Assembly: GCA_041695325.1 (NCBI GenBank)
Contig: JBGFRC010000001.1
Location: 1 to 64,000 of the forward strand
Source: SURF-13 sp041695325
GTDB taxonomy: Bacteria > Pseudomonadota > Gammaproteobacteria > SURF-13
Length of the DNA stretch: 64,000 nucleotides
Direction of reading: 5' to 3'
The translations under genes and the position numbers were made by a program. A model generated the notes under the pieces. It had not been told where the DNA came from and ran no database searches. It saw only the letters and a program-made list of their open reading frames with translations. Shown piece after piece: positions 8,325-18,045 of the stretch (positions are counted from its first letter, which is position 1; every line of letters starts with the position of its first letter).

Positions 8325-9386
8325 GTGTCCAAGCCCCCCTCAAAAACCTCCCTGCGCTACCAGGACGCCGGCGTCAACATAGACGCGGGCAATGCGTTGG
8401 TCGAGCGCATCAAGCCCATCGCGGCGCGCACTGCCCGCCCCGGCCTACTCGCGGGCATCGGCGGTTTCGGCGCGCTGTTCGAGATCCAGCCCGGACGCTA
8501 CCGCGAACCGGTGCTGGTCTCGGGCACCGACGGCGTAGGCACCAAGCTCAAGCTCGCCGTCGAGATGGGGCGTCATGACACCATCGGCATTGATCTCGTT
8601 GCGATGTGCGTGAACGATGTCATTGTGCAGGGCGCGGAGCCCCTGTTTTTTCTGGATTACTACGCCACCGGCCGGCTCAGCGTGGAGGTAGCTGCTCAGG
8701 TCATCAAAGGCATCGGCGCAGGTTGCGAGCTGGCCGGCGCCGCGCTGGCGGGTGGCGAAACCGCCGAGATGCCGGGCATGTATGCGGATGGCGATTACGA
8801 TCTCGCCGGTTTCTGCGTGGGCGTGGTGGAAAAATCGCGCATCGTGGACGGCCGTAAAGTGGCGCCGGGCGACGTGTTGCTCGGACTCGCCTCCAGCGGC
8901 CCCCACTCCAACGGCTATTCGTTGATCCGCAAAATCATCGAAGTCACCGGCAGCGATCTCACCCTGCCGTTCGATGGCCGCACCCTGGGCGAGACCCTGC
9001 TCACCCCCACGCGCATCTACGTCAAGCCGCTGCTGAAGCTGCTTGACGACGTTGACGTGCACGCCTTGGCGCACATCACCGGCGGCGGCTTGCTGGAAAA
9101 TATTCCGCGCGTGCTGCCGCCAACCACCTGCGCGGTGCTTAATCGCAGCGCCTGGACCGCCCCACCTGTCTTTGACTGGCTGCAACGGCAGGGCGGTGTC
9201 ACCGACCATGAGATGTACCGCACCTTCAACTGCGGCGTCGGTATGGTGGTGTGTGTTGCGGCGCAAAACGCCGACGCCGCGATTAAAACACTTCAAGCGC
9301 AAGGCGAAACCGTGTGGCGCATCGGACATATCGAGACGCGCACGGATCCGAACACGGCGCAAGTGGTCATCCAACCGCGCGCATGA
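8325..9386 (+). CDS. purM: Phosphoribosylformylglycinamidine cyclo-ligase
   Basis: Fifth step of purine synthesis: closes FGAM to AIR using ATP. It is 353 residues, the usual length, with a GTG start giving MSKPPSKTSLRYQDAGVNID. Signature stretches include GFGALFEI, GTDGVGTKLKLA and GGETAEMPGMY. It heads a purM-purN-DUF3108 operon with ATGA overlaps at both junctions, implying translational coupling. Confidence 0.97.
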   Translation: MSKPPSKTSLRYQDAGVNIDAGNALVERIKPIAARTARPGLLAGIGGFGALFEIQPGRYREPVLVSGTDGVGTKLKLAVEMGRHDTIGIDLVAMCVNDVIVQGAEPLFFLDYYATGRLSVEVAAQVIKGIGAGCELAGAALAGGETAEMPGMYADGDYDLAGFCVGVVEKSRIVDGRKVAPGDVLLGLASSGPHSNGYSLIRKIIEVTGSDLTLPFDGRTLGETLLTPTRIYVKPLLKLLDDVDVHALAHITGGGLLENIPRVLPPTTCAVLNRSAWTAPPVFDWLQRQGGVTDHEMYRTFNCGVGMVVCVAAQNADAAIKTLQAQGETVWRIGHIETRTDPNTAQVVIQPRA

Positions 9387-10033
9387 AGCAGGGCGCGCAG
9401 CGCAAGCTCCCCGTTGTCATACTCATCTCCGGGCGCGGCAGCAACCTGCGCGCCATCGCCGAGGCGGCGCGTAGTGACCTCCCCATCGAAATCCGCGCCG
9501 TCATCAGCAACCGCCCCGACGCGCCGGGTCTTGTTTATGCGCGCGAATCCGGCCTACCAGCCGAAGTTCTGGATCACACGCAGTTTCCAGACCGTGCGGC
9601 CTATGATGAGGCGCTGAAAAAACTGATAGACAGCTACGCCCCCGAACTGGTGATACTCGCCGGTTTCATGCGCGTGCTCACACCGGAATTTGTCGCACAC
9701 TACCGCGGACGCATGCTCAACATCCACCCCTCCCTGCTCCCCGCCTTCCCCGGCCTGCGCGCCGCCGAGCGCGCGCTCGAAGCGGGCGCGCGCGAACACG
9801 GCGCAAGCGTGCACTTCGTCACGGAAGACGTGGATGGCGGCCCGGTGGTGTTGCAGGCCAGGGTTCCGGTGCTCCCCGGTGACACGCCGGAAGCCCTGAA
9901 CGTGCGCGTGCTGGAAGAGGAACACCGCATTTATCCACGTGCGATACGCTGGTTCGCTGAAGGCAGACTGAAACTGGTTACCGACAACCATGGCACCTAT
10001 GCCACGCTGGACGGTCAAAGACTCAAGCCATGA
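9383..10033 (+). CDS. purN: Phosphoribosylglycinamide formyltransferase 1
   Basis: Transfers the formyl group of 10-formyl-THF to GAR in purine synthesis. The phosphate-binding loop SGRGSNL is at 16-22, the catalytic region NIHPSLLPAFPG is near 110-121, and EDVDGGPVV carries the conserved Asp. The ATG at 9383 overlaps the purM stop as ATGA; an upstream in-frame start would lie well inside purM. About 216 residues, normal for the family. Confidence 0.97.
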   Translation: MKQGAQRKLPVVILISGRGSNLRAIAEAARSDLPIEIRAVISNRPDAPGLVYARESGLPAEVLDHTQFPDRAAYDEALKKLIDSYAPELVILAGFMRVLTPEFVAHYRGRMLNIHPSLLPAFPGLRAAERALEAGAREHGASVHFVTEDVDGGPVVLQARVPVLPGDTPEALNVRVLEEEHRIYPRAIRWFAEGRLKLVTDNHGTYATLDGQRLKP

Positions 10034-10767
10034 TAAAAAATCTCTCCCTCGTCCTGCTGCTCTTGTGCAGCGCAGCCGCCTATGCCGCGCCCAAACCATT
10101 TACAGCACACTATACAGTGAGGGTGGGCAACATCGTAGCGGGTGAAATCCGCCGCTCGCTGAGCGTCACGGAGCAGGGGCAGTTTGTGTTCGAATCTGAA
10201 ACCAGAAGCAGCGGTCTGGCCGCGCTGTTTGTGAAAGATCACATCATAGAGCGCAGCGTGTGGCGCTATGACAATCAAACGCCTCGCCCACTGCACTTTC
10301 AATATCAGAAAACCGGCGGCAAAAAGGAGCGCAACTATGCGCTCAGCTTCGACTGGGCTGCGGGCGTGGTGAAGGATGAATCCAGCGCCGATCCGTGGCA
10401 GGCCCGGCTTGATAAAGGCACGCAAGACCGGCTGCTGTATCAGCTCACCCTCATGTACGACCTGCAAAGCGGCCGCACCGAACTGGCCTATCCGTTGGTG
10501 GACGGCCACAAACTCAGGAATTACCGTTTCCAGAAAGTGGCGGAGGAAATTCTTGAGACACCGCTAGGCCCGCTCAAAACCGTCAAGCTCTCCCGCATTC
10601 TGGAGTCGGACGAAAAAACCGTCACTCTCTGGTGCGCCCCCAGCCTGGACTACCTGCCAGTGCGTATCGAACAAAACGAAAAAGACGGCGACCGCTTCAG
10701 CGCCACGATCCGCGCCGTGGACGGCCTTGGCACCGCGCAAGTCAGTCAAACGGATGACGCAAGATGA
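10030..10767 (+). CDS. DUF3108 exported protein
   Basis: A 245-residue protein with a clear signal peptide (MIKNLSLVLLLLCSAAAYAA) and a body typical of DUF3108: FTAHYTVRVGNIVAGEIRR, then RLLYQLTLMYDLQSG. The family follows purN in many gammaproteobacteria, and its function is unknown; a periplasmic or envelope role is inferred. It overlaps purN by an ATGA, and its last 26 bases run into the 3' end of convergent purA. Confidence 0.88.
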   Translation: MIKNLSLVLLLLCSAAAYAAPKPFTAHYTVRVGNIVAGEIRRSLSVTEQGQFVFESETRSSGLAALFVKDHIIERSVWRYDNQTPRPLHFQYQKTGGKKERNYALSFDWAAGVVKDESSADPWQARLDKGTQDRLLYQLTLMYDLQSGRTELAYPLVDGHKLRNYRFQKVAEEILETPLGPLKTVKLSRILESDEKTVTLWCAPSLDYLPVRIEQNEKDGDRFSATIRAVDGLGTAQVSQTDDAR

Positions 10768-12034
10768 TAGTCTGGGCGCGGTCGGGGCCGGTGGAGACGA
10801 TGGCGATGGGGGTTTCGCTGATTTCCTCGATGCGCTTTAGATAGGCGCGTGCGTTGGCAGGAAGTTTTTTGTAGTCGGTGATGCCGACGGTGGATTCCTG
10901 CCACCCGGGCATCTCAGCGTAGACCGGTTCGCAATCGGCGTAGGCCTCGGCGCCTACCGGGGGCGTAAGCCGCTCGACGCCGTTGCAGCGATAGCCCACG
11001 CACAGGCTCAGGGTGTCGAGGCCGTCCAGCACGTCGAGCTTGGTAATGCACAGGCCGGAGACGCTGTTGATGCGGTTGGCGCGGCGCAGGGCGACGGCGT
11101 CGAACCAGCCGCAGCGCCGTGCGCGCCCGGTGGTGGAGCCGAATTCGTTGCCGCGTTTGGACAGATGTTCGCCCATCTCGTCGAACAGTTCGGTGGGGAA
11201 CGGGCCGGAGCCGACGCGCGTGGTATAGGCTTTGGTGATCCCCAAGATATAGTCGAAACACGCCGGACCCATGCCGCTGCCGGTGGCGGCGCCCCCCGCG
11301 GTGGTGTTGGACGAGGTGACGTAAGGATAGGTGCCGTGATCCACGTCGAGCAGCGCGCCTTGCGCGCCTTCGAACATCACGCTCTTGCCGTCCTTCTGGT
11401 GTTGATAGAGCAGCTCCGGCACGTCCGCGATGAGTGGCTCCAACCACGCCTTCCAGGACATCGCCTCGTCCAGCACCTGCTGAAAAGACACCGGCTCGGC
11501 GCGATAATAATTTTTCAGCACGAAGTTGTGGTAGTCCAGCACCTCGCCCAGCTTGGCGGCGAAGCGTTCGCGGTGCAGCAAGTCGCCCACGCGCAAAGCG
11601 CGGCGCGCGATCTTGTCTTCGTAGGCCGGGCCGATGCCGCGCCCGGTGGTGCCGATGGCAGCGCTGCCACGGGCTTTTTCGCGCGCCTGATCGAGCACAA
11701 CGTGGTAGGGCAGTATCAGCGGGCAGGCCTCGCTGATTTTCAACCGCTTGCGCGCCGGCACCCTCTTCTCTTCCAGCATGGTAATCTCTTCCAGCAGCGC
11801 CTTGGGCGAAAGCACCACGCCGTTGCCGATCAGACATTGCACCCCTTCGCGCAGAACGCCGGAGGGAATAAGATGCAGCACGGTCTTTTCGCCGCCGATG
11901 ACCAGGGTGTGGCCGGCATTGTGCCCGCCCTGGAAACGCACCACGGCGGAGGCGCGGTCGGTGAGCAAATCCACCACCTTGCCCTTGCCCTCATCGCCCC
12001 ACTGGGTGCCGATGATGACGACGTTCTTGCCCAC
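10742..12034 (-). CDS. purA: Adenylosuccinate synthetase
   Basis: Joins IMP and aspartate with GTP hydrolysis, the first committed step to AMP. A 430-residue protein starting MGKNVVIIGTQWGDEGKGK, with catalytic Asp14 and the P-loop in that stretch and the GHNAGHT motif carrying the catalytic His near 40-46. The gene abuts hisZ (ATG one base after the hisZ stop), a common arrangement in beta- and gammaproteobacteria. Its 3' end overlaps the DUF3108 gene tail to tail. Confidence 0.98.
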   Translation of the reverse strand: MGKNVVIIGTQWGDEGKGKVVDLLTDRASAVVRFQGGHNAGHTLVIGGEKTVLHLIPSGVLREGVQCLIGNGVVLSPKALLEEITMLEEKRVPARKRLKISEACPLILPYHVVLDQAREKARGSAAIGTTGRGIGPAYEDKIARRALRVGDLLHRERFAAKLGEVLDYHNFVLKNYYRAEPVSFQQVLDEAMSWKAWLEPLIADVPELLYQHQKDGKSVMFEGAQGALLDVDHGTYPYVTSSNTTAGGAATGSGMGPACFDYILGITKAYTTRVGSGPFPTELFDEMGEHLSKRGNEFGSTTGRARRCGWFDAVALRRANRINSVSGLCITKLDVLDGLDTLSLCVGYRCNGVERLTPPVGAEAYADCEPVYAEMPGWQESTVGITDYKKLPANARAYLKRIEEISETPIAIVSTGPDRAQTIILRHPFD

Positions 12035-13222
12035 TCAATCCCCTGCTGCAATTACTTTCCACACGCCATTTTGTTTTGTCAGCACACGGTCACACTGCAT
12101 CTCGCGCGCCCCGCCGTCCTGTCCTGGCAAGGCCGTGACCACGCGTTCCCCCTGCGTGCGCAGCTCTGAAACTTTCGCATTCAGCGCCGCATCATCCGAC
12201 GCTGGCGCATAAATTCCACGCGCGGCCGAGGGCGCCGCGGGCACGAGGCTGAGCAGGGTTTTGACATCCGTGCTGAAGCCGGTGGCGGGACGCGCGCGTC
12301 CGAACACCTTGCCGACGTCGTCATAGCGTCCGCCTTGCGCCACGGCCTGGCCGTGTCCGGGCACGAAGGCGGCAAACACCACGCCGGTGTGATAGGCATA
12401 GCCGCGCAGCTCGGCCAGATCGAAGTACACGGGCGCAGTGCCGAAGCGCCGTTGCGCGGCTTGTGCGATCACCTTGAGCTTGGCGAGCGCGTCCATGACC
12501 GCTTGCGGCGCGCCGCGCAGACGTTGCTCCGCCTCTTCCAGGATTTCATCCCCGCCGTTCAACTCCGCCAGGCACAGGAGGCGCGCGTGCTGCTTTTTAT
12601 CGAGCTTGAGGCGAGCGAGCGCTTGTTCGATCTCCGGCAGCGCCTTGCGTTGCATGGCGTCAAACAGTTCCGACTCCTGTTCGGCGTCGAGCCCGGCCTC
12701 CCCGGCCAGCGCGCGGAAGATGCCGACGTGGCCCAGGTCCACGTGAAAGTCATGGATGCCAGCGGCGCGCAAGGTTTCCACCATCAGCGCCAGCACCTCG
12801 GAGTCGCTCTCAATACCGGCGTGGCCGAACAGCTCCGCGCCCGCCTGCAGCGGGTTGCGCGTGCGCGCGAGCCCGTCGGGCCGGGTGTGCAGCACACCGC
12901 CGAAATAGCACAGGCGCGTAGGGGTGTTGCGCTTCAGATAATGCGCGTCTATGCGCGCCACCTGCGGCGTCATGTCGGCGCTCACGCCCATCAGGCGTCC
13001 GCTGAGCGGATCGGTGAGCTTGAAGGTTTGCAGGTCGAGATCATTGCCGGCGCCGGTGAGCAGCGCCTCCAGATACTCCACCGGCGGCGGCACGACCAGC
13101 TCGTAACCCCAGCAGCGGAACAAGTCCAGCAGGCGGCGGCGCAATTGCTCCAGGCGCTCCGCTTGCGGCGGCAGCACCTCTTCAATACCTTCAGGCAGCA
13201 GCCAGCGGTTGGGAATGGACAT
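12035..13222 (-). CDS. hisZ: ATP phosphoribosyltransferase regulatory subunit
   Basis: A histidyl-tRNA-synthetase-like protein (395 residues) lacking aminoacylation function; it allosterically controls short-form HisG in histidine synthesis. Visible are LPEGIEEVLPPQAERLE at the N-terminus, the class II-like motif region SADMTPQVARID, and YHTGVVFAAFVPG plus AQGGRYDDVG late in the catalytic-like domain. hisG itself is not in the window. It sits in the conserved hflC-DUF2065-hisZ-purA order. Confidence 0.95.
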   Translation of the reverse strand: MSIPNRWLLPEGIEEVLPPQAERLEQLRRRLLDLFRCWGYELVVPPPVEYLEALLTGAGNDLDLQTFKLTDPLSGRLMGVSADMTPQVARIDAHYLKRNTPTRLCYFGGVLHTRPDGLARTRNPLQAGAELFGHAGIESDSEVLALMVETLRAAGIHDFHVDLGHVGIFRALAGEAGLDAEQESELFDAMQRKALPEIEQALARLKLDKKQHARLLCLAELNGGDEILEEAEQRLRGAPQAVMDALAKLKVIAQAAQRRFGTAPVYFDLAELRGYAYHTGVVFAAFVPGHGQAVAQGGRYDDVGKVFGRARPATGFSTDVKTLLSLVPAAPSAARGIYAPASDDAALNAKVSELRTQGERVVTALPGQDGGAREMQCDRVLTKQNGVWKVIAAGD

Positions 13223-13237
13223 GGGGGAATACCGTTA

Positions 13238-13423
13238 TCAGTGCACGATGTAGAGCAAGGCCAGACCGAGCAGCATGCTCACCAGCCCCGCCATGCGCAG
13301 CGCCATGTCGTCCATTTGATTGATCACGTGCAGCAGGCGCCGCACCCAGGCTGGGTTGAGAAACGGCGCGATGCCTTCTATCACCAGCAGCAGCGCAAGG
13401 GCGCTCAGCAGCGTGTCCCACAT
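13238..13423 (-). CDS. DUF2065 (YjeT-like) small membrane protein
   Basis: A 61-residue protein with two predicted membrane helices: residues 1-20 (MWDTLLSALALLLVIEGIAP) and about 42-60 (GLVSMLLGLALLYIV). The loop FLNPAWVRRLLHVINQMDD is family-typical. It sits between hflC and hisZ, as in many proteobacteria. Function is unknown. Confidence 0.88.
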   Translation of the reverse strand: MWDTLLSALALLLVIEGIAPFLNPAWVRRLLHVINQMDDMALRMAGLVSMLLGLALLYIVH

Positions 13424-13439
13424 CGTCAGGCGCTGCGCG

Positions 13440-14321
13440 TCACGGCTTGCCTTTCCCGTACTGGTCCTTGAAGTATTTAAAGAACTCCGAATCGGGGTCT
13501 ATCACCAGCACGTCGCTCTTGTCGCGGAAGGTGTTTTTATATGCGTTCAGGCTGCGATACAGCGAGTAGAATTCCGCGTCGCTGCTGAAGGCCCTGGCGT
13601 AAATGTTCGCCGCCTGCGCATCGCCTTCGCCGCGGATGCGCTCCGCGTCGCGGTAAGCCTCGGCGATGATCACCGTGCGCTGGCGGTCGGCGTCGGCCCG
13701 GATGAGCTCGGCCGCCTCCGCGCCGCGGGCGCGGAACTCGCGCGCCGCGCGCGCGCGTTCCGCGCGCATGCGGTCATACACCGAGCTGCTCACCTCCTTG
13801 GGCAAATCCACGCGGCGCAGGCGCACGTCCACCACTTCGATGCCCAATTCCCTGGCCTGCTCGGTAGCCTCCCGCTTTACGATATCTATAAGTTGCGCGC
13901 GGTCACCGGACACCACGTCCTGCAGGGTGCGCTTGGCGAATTCGCCGCGCAGGCCCTTTTTGATGATCTGGAACAGGTTGGCCCCGGCGCGCGCCGGATC
14001 GCCGCCGGTGGCGGTGTAGAAGCGCGCCACGTCCACGATGCGCCACTTGACGTAGGAGTCCACCAGCACGCTCTTCTTCTCCACCGTGAGATAGTCCTCC
14101 GGCTCGGCGTCCAGCGTCTGGATGCGCGCGTCGAATTTGCGCACGTTATAAAGTATCGGCACCATGGCATAGAGGCCCGGTTTGAAATCGGTGCGCACGA
14201 TCTCGCCCAGGCGGAACAGGATGGCGCGCTCGCGCTGATGCACGGTGAATAACGAGGCATAGGCCAGGATCAGCGCCCCGACCACGGCGATAATGGTCCA
14301 CATCTTCTGGTTTTCGCTCAT
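13440..14321 (-). CDS. hflC: HflC, FtsH protease modulator
   Basis: An SPFH/Band-7 protein (293 residues) with an N-terminal membrane anchor (WTIIAVVGALILAYASLFTVHQRE) and a periplasmic Band-7 domain. With HflK it forms a large cage around the membrane protease FtsH. Its start overlaps the hflK stop by one base (TGATG). The region EAYRDAERIRGEGDAQAANIYA is the long helix typical of the cage wall. Confidence 0.96.
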   Translation of the reverse strand: MSENQKMWTIIAVVGALILAYASLFTVHQRERAILFRLGEIVRTDFKPGLYAMVPILYNVRKFDARIQTLDAEPEDYLTVEKKSVLVDSYVKWRIVDVARFYTATGGDPARAGANLFQIIKKGLRGEFAKRTLQDVVSGDRAQLIDIVKREATEQARELGIEVVDVRLRRVDLPKEVSSSVYDRMRAERARAAREFRARGAEAAELIRADADRQRTVIIAEAYRDAERIRGEGDAQAANIYARAFSSDAEFYSLYRSLNAYKNTFRDKSDVLVIDPDSEFFKYFKDQYGKGKP

Positions 14322-15502
14322 CAGCGTCCTCCCCGCTCACGCGTGCGTTCACGCGGGTCGCTGGGCTGCGCCGCCGCGTCCCGCCCCTCCTGGATTGGGG
14401 TCTGGGCGGCGGCCGGCGGCAACAGCTGCTCCAGTGTCTTGTCGGCGGGCGCGCCGCCCAGGCGGTCAAGCGGCAGGTACAACAGGTTGCCACTGCCCTT
14501 GACATCCACCATCACCTTCCCCGCGCTGGCGAGCACGGATTCCACCGCCTCCAGATATAACCGCTCGCGCGTCACCGCGGGCGCCTTGCGGTACTCGCCA
14601 AGCACCTGCATAAAGCGGCTTCCCTCGCCCGTGGCTTGGGCGATCACCTGCGATTTATAGGCCTCGGCCTCCTGCAGCTGACGCGACGCTGAGCCGCGCG
14701 CCACCGGCACGATGCCATTGGCGTACGTATGCGCCTCGTTGATCAGGCGCTGCTCGTCTTCACGCGAACGCACCACGTCCAGAAACGCGTCGCGCACCTC
14801 CGCCGGTGCGGTGGCCTGCTGCATGTTGACGCTGGTCACCTGCAGGCCGGTGCCGTAGCGGTCCAGGATATCCTGCATCAGCATCTCGAGTTGCGGCTCG
14901 ATCTCCTTGCGGCCCTCGGCGATAACCAAATCCATGTTGCTCTTGCCGACGATTTCACGCACCGCGCTCTCCGTGACCCGGAGCAGGGTGGCGTCCGGAT
15001 CGCGCACATTGAACAGATAGGCAGTCGCATCCTTGATCTTGTATTGCACGGCAAGCTTGAGGTCTACGATGTTTTCGTCCCTGGTCAGGATCAGCGACCC
15101 GCTGTTGCCGCCGTCGGTTCCGCCGCGCATGCCGATCTCCACGCGCTTGATCTGGTCCACGTTCACCACCTCGACCCTTTCGATGGGATAAGGCCAGTGC
15201 CAATGCGGCCCGGGCAGGGTGGTCACGGTGTATTCGCCGAAACGAACCTCCACACCGCGCTCGGCGGGATCTATGATGTAAATGCCGGAGAGCAGCCAGA
15301 CAACCAGGACCACGCCGCCTATCAGCGAAGCGCTGCGGGCGTTCACGCCGCCCGGGGCACCGCCGCCCTTGCCGCCGCCAAACAGGGCGCTCAATTTTTT
15401 CTGGAAACGGCGCAGCATTTCATCCAGGTCGGGCGGCCCGCTCGCGCCGCCGCGCCCGCCCCAGGGGTCCTTGCTGCCGCCACCCGGTTCATTCCAGGCC
15501 AT
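14321..15502 (-). CDS. hflK: HflK, FtsH protease modulator
   Basis: The larger partner of HflC (393 residues). The N-terminal about 55 residues are Gly/Pro-rich (MAWNEPGGGSKDPWG and on), then a membrane helix at about 60-80, then a Band-7 domain with GVEVRFGEY and RVTESAVREIVGKSN. The C-terminus is a Pro/Arg-rich tail with RERTRERGGR. It is part of the hfq-hflX-hflK-hflC block. Confidence 0.96.
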   Translation of the reverse strand: MAWNEPGGGSKDPWGGRGGASGPPDLDEMLRRFQKKLSALFGGGKGGGAPGGVNARSASLIGGVVLVVWLLSGIYIIDPAERGVEVRFGEYTVTTLPGPHWHWPYPIERVEVVNVDQIKRVEIGMRGGTDGGNSGSLILTRDENIVDLKLAVQYKIKDATAYLFNVRDPDATLLRVTESAVREIVGKSNMDLVIAEGRKEIEPQLEMLMQDILDRYGTGLQVTSVNMQQATAPAEVRDAFLDVVRSREDEQRLINEAHTYANGIVPVARGSASRQLQEAEAYKSQVIAQATGEGSRFMQVLGEYRKAPAVTRERLYLEAVESVLASAGKVMVDVKGSGNLLYLPLDRLGGAPADKTLEQLLPPAAAQTPIQEGRDAAAQPSDPRERTRERGGR

Positions 15503-15536
15503 AATGCGTTCCTCGTTGTGTTCGCTTCACCATCAG

Positions 15537-16736
15537 TTATGAAACCGCGGCCGGCTGATGATCTTCAAGCCCGGTCATTTCACGTTCATAGTAGCTTGCA
15601 GTGCGTTGTCCGGCTGCGTGCTCGGCCAGCGCCAGGCGCAGCAGGTCCAGTCCCGCGCCGCTTGCGGCGGAGACCCAGACCCGCTTTATGCTTCCGTCAC
15701 GGTTACGCTCCAGACGCGGAGCGCTATTTTCCAGCAGATCAATCTTGTTGTACACCTCAATCTGGGGAACGGCCTGTGCGCCGATCTCGTGCAGCACCTG
15801 ATTGACTTGTTCGCGGCGCTCCTGATGCCGGGGGTCGCCGGCGTCCATCACGTGCAGCAGCAGGCTCGCCAGGCGCGTTTCTTCCAGCGTGGCGCGAAAC
15901 GCCGCCACCAGGTCATGCGGCAGATCGCGGATGAAGCCCACGGTGTCGGCGAGAATCACGGGCGCGTCGCCCGGCAGCTCAACGCGGCGCAGCGTAGGGT
16001 CGAGGGTGGCGAATAATTGATCGGCAGCGTACACCCTGGCCCCGGTGAGGGCGTTAAACAGGGTGGATTTGCCGGCATTGGTGTAACCCACCAGCGACAC
16101 CGTGGGCAGCGCGGCCTTGCCACGCCGCTTGCGGCCCTGCGCGCGTTGCTGCTGTACCTTGTGCAGGCGTTTCTGCACTTGTTTGATGCGCTCGGCGATC
16201 TGGCGCCGGTCGCTTTCAAGCTGGGTTTCACCGGGGCCGCCGCGCAGGCCGATACCGCCCTTTTGCCGCTCCAAGTGGGCCCAGCCGCGCACCAGCCGCG
16301 TCGAGATGTGCTGTAGCTGGGCAAGCTCCACTTGCAGTTTCCCTTCGTGGGTCCGGGCGCGGCGAGCAAAGATGTCCAGTATCAGTCCGGTGCGATCCAG
16401 CACGCGGCAATTGAGCAGGCGCTGCAGGTTGCGTTCCTGGGACGGACTCAGCTCGTGATTGAACACCGCCACCGCCGCCTGCTCACGCGCGACTGCATCG
16501 CGTATTTCCTCGGCCTTGCCGCTGCCGGCGTAGTATTGCGGATCGGGTTTCTTGCGCGTCCCGCCGATTGAGGCCACCGGGACGACGCCCGCCGAACGCG
16601 CCAGTTCATGCAATTCGGCGAGCTCGGCGGCGTGGTCCCGCGCCCCGTTCAAGCCGGGCCCTGCTCCGTGCAGGTCGAGATGCACCAGCACCGCCCGTTC
16701 CGCCTTCAGCGGGCGGCCACGCGCACGGTCAAACAA
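15537..16736 (-). CDS. hflX: Ribosome-splitting GTPase HflX
   Basis: A GTPase that binds 50S subunits and separates stalled or hibernating ribosomes. The N-terminal HflX domain carries SIGGTRKKPDPQYYAGSGK; a Gly-rich linker (KGGIGLRGGPGETQLE) follows, then the G domain with VGYTNAGKSTLFN (G1), DTVGFIRDLP (G3) and NKIDLL (G4). The start is a TTG at 16736, preceded by GAGGGGGG at good spacing; no in-frame ATG is nearby. 399 residues. It lies directly downstream of hfq. Confidence 0.96.
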   Translation of the reverse strand: MFDRARGRPLKAERAVLVHLDLHGAGPGLNGARDHAAELAELHELARSAGVVPVASIGGTRKKPDPQYYAGSGKAEEIRDAVAREQAAVAVFNHELSPSQERNLQRLLNCRVLDRTGLILDIFARRARTHEGKLQVELAQLQHISTRLVRGWAHLERQKGGIGLRGGPGETQLESDRRQIAERIKQVQKRLHKVQQQRAQGRKRRGKAALPTVSLVGYTNAGKSTLFNALTGARVYAADQLFATLDPTLRRVELPGDAPVILADTVGFIRDLPHDLVAAFRATLEETRLASLLLHVMDAGDPRHQERREQVNQVLHEIGAQAVPQIEVYNKIDLLENSAPRLERNRDGSIKRVWVSAASGAGLDLLRLALAEHAAGQRTASYYEREMTGLEDHQPAAVS

Positions 16737-16767
16737 TCACGCCCCCCTCATTGATTGCACACCGGAA

Positions 16768-17016
16768 TCAATCACCGTCATCCGCTTTGTCCATCTCGGC
16801 GAGAGGCAATTTGATATTGCGTGTGGGCACCACCGTGGAGATGGCGTGCTTGTAGACCATCTGGCTGACGGCATTCTTGAGCAGCACCACAAACTGATCA
16901 AATGATTCAATCTGCCCCTGCAGCTTGATGCCGTTGGTGAGATAGATTGAAACCGGTACGCCTTCTTTGCGCAGGGTGTTTAAAAATGGGTCCTGCAGTG
17001 ATTTGCCTTTGGTCAT
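16768..17016 (-). CDS. hfq: RNA chaperone Hfq
   Basis: An Sm-like hexameric protein helping small RNAs pair with mRNAs. Residues 1-70 are nearly textbook: KGKSLQDPFLNTLRKEGVPV, FDQFVVLLKN (Sm1) and YKHAISTVVP (Sm2 with the KH motif). The C-terminal tail is short and acidic (ending DKADDGD), 82 residues in all, like other non-enteric Hfqs. A gap of 49 bp separates it from miaA. Confidence 0.98.
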   Translation of the reverse strand: MTKGKSLQDPFLNTLRKEGVPVSIYLTNGIKLQGQIESFDQFVVLLKNAVSQMVYKHAISTVVPTRNIKLPLAEMDKADDGD

Positions 17017-17065
17017 TCGTCACCCTCCTTTTGTCGTTTTCATGTCAGGGTCACCGGGAAAGCTG

Positions 17066-17995
17066 TTAGATTGCGGCATCCGTACAATAGTTCAATACTT
17101 TGGTCAAGACATTTGCGTCCAGGCCGTCAAACCACGTCACGCCCGGCTCCGCGCGCAGCCAGGTAAGCTGGCGCTTCGCCAGTTGGCGTGTAGCTATAAT
17201 AGCGCGTTTTGCCATCTCCTCGCAATCAAACTCCCCTTGCAGATGCCGCCATACCTGGCGGTAGCCGACCGCGCGCAGGGCCGGCGTATCCAGGCTCAAA
17301 TCCCTGCGCTGTTTAAGGTTTTTCACTTCTTCAATCAGACCGCGCCGCAGCATGTCATGAAAGCGCGCGGCGATGCGTTCGTGCAGTGCCGCGCGCCGGA
17401 CGGGCGCAAGGGCGATTTTCTGAATCTGGTAAGGCAACGCGGCGCGCGAGGCCGCGCGGTGCAGTTCGCTCATCGGCGAGCCGCGCAGTTCGCAAACCTC
17501 CAGCGCGCGCTGGATGCGCTGCGCGTCGTTGGGATGGATGCGCGCGGCGGAGACGGGGTCCAGCCGAGCCAGGCGTGCATGCAGCGCCGCCCAGCCGTGT
17601 TGTCCGGCCTCGGCGGTCAGGCGCGCGCGCAGGACGGGATCGGCGCCTGGCAGGTCCGCGAGACCTTGCTCCAGCGCCCGGAAATACAAGAGGGTGCCGC
17701 CCACCAGCAGCGGAATACGCCCGCGCCGCGCGATCTGCTCCATCTCGCGCAGCGCATCCAGGCGGAACTGCGCCGCCGAATAAGCTTCGGCCGGATCGCG
17801 GATATCTATCAAGCGATGCGGGGCGCGCGCCAATGTTTCGGGCGGCGGCTTGGCGGTGCCGATGTCCATGCCGCGGTACACCATGCCGGAGTCCACGCTG
17901 ATGATGTCGCACGGCAGCCGCTCGGCCAAACTCAACGCAAGCTCGGTCTTGCCGGAGGCGGTCGGCCCCATTAAAAAGATGGCGGGTGGCAACAT
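17066..17995 (-). CDS. miaA: tRNA dimethylallyltransferase
   Basis: Adds an isopentenyl group to A37 of tRNAs that read U-initial codons. The P-loop LMGPTASGKTELAL is at about 9-22, DSGMVYRGMDIGTAKP replaces the more usual DSMQVYRGMDIGTAKP, and GGTLLYFRAL follows. I start at the ATG at 17995, as family proteins begin a few residues before the P-loop; the reading frame extends 42 codons further without homology. 309 residues. It sits between mutL and hfq in the standard order. Confidence 0.96.
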   Translation of the reverse strand: MLPPAIFLMGPTASGKTELALSLAERLPCDIISVDSGMVYRGMDIGTAKPPPETLARAPHRLIDIRDPAEAYSAAQFRLDALREMEQIARRGRIPLLVGGTLLYFRALEQGLADLPGADPVLRARLTAEAGQHGWAALHARLARLDPVSAARIHPNDAQRIQRALEVCELRGSPMSELHRAASRAALPYQIQKIALAPVRRAALHERIAARFHDMLRRGLIEEVKNLKQRRDLSLDTPALRAVGYRQVWRHLQGEFDCEEMAKRAIIATRQLAKRQLTWLRAEPGVTWFDGLDANVLTKVLNYCTDAAI

Positions 17996-18045
17996 AACAT
18001 GCAGGTGCGAATTGATTCGCGCTTGAAGGCCGAATAAATCCGGCC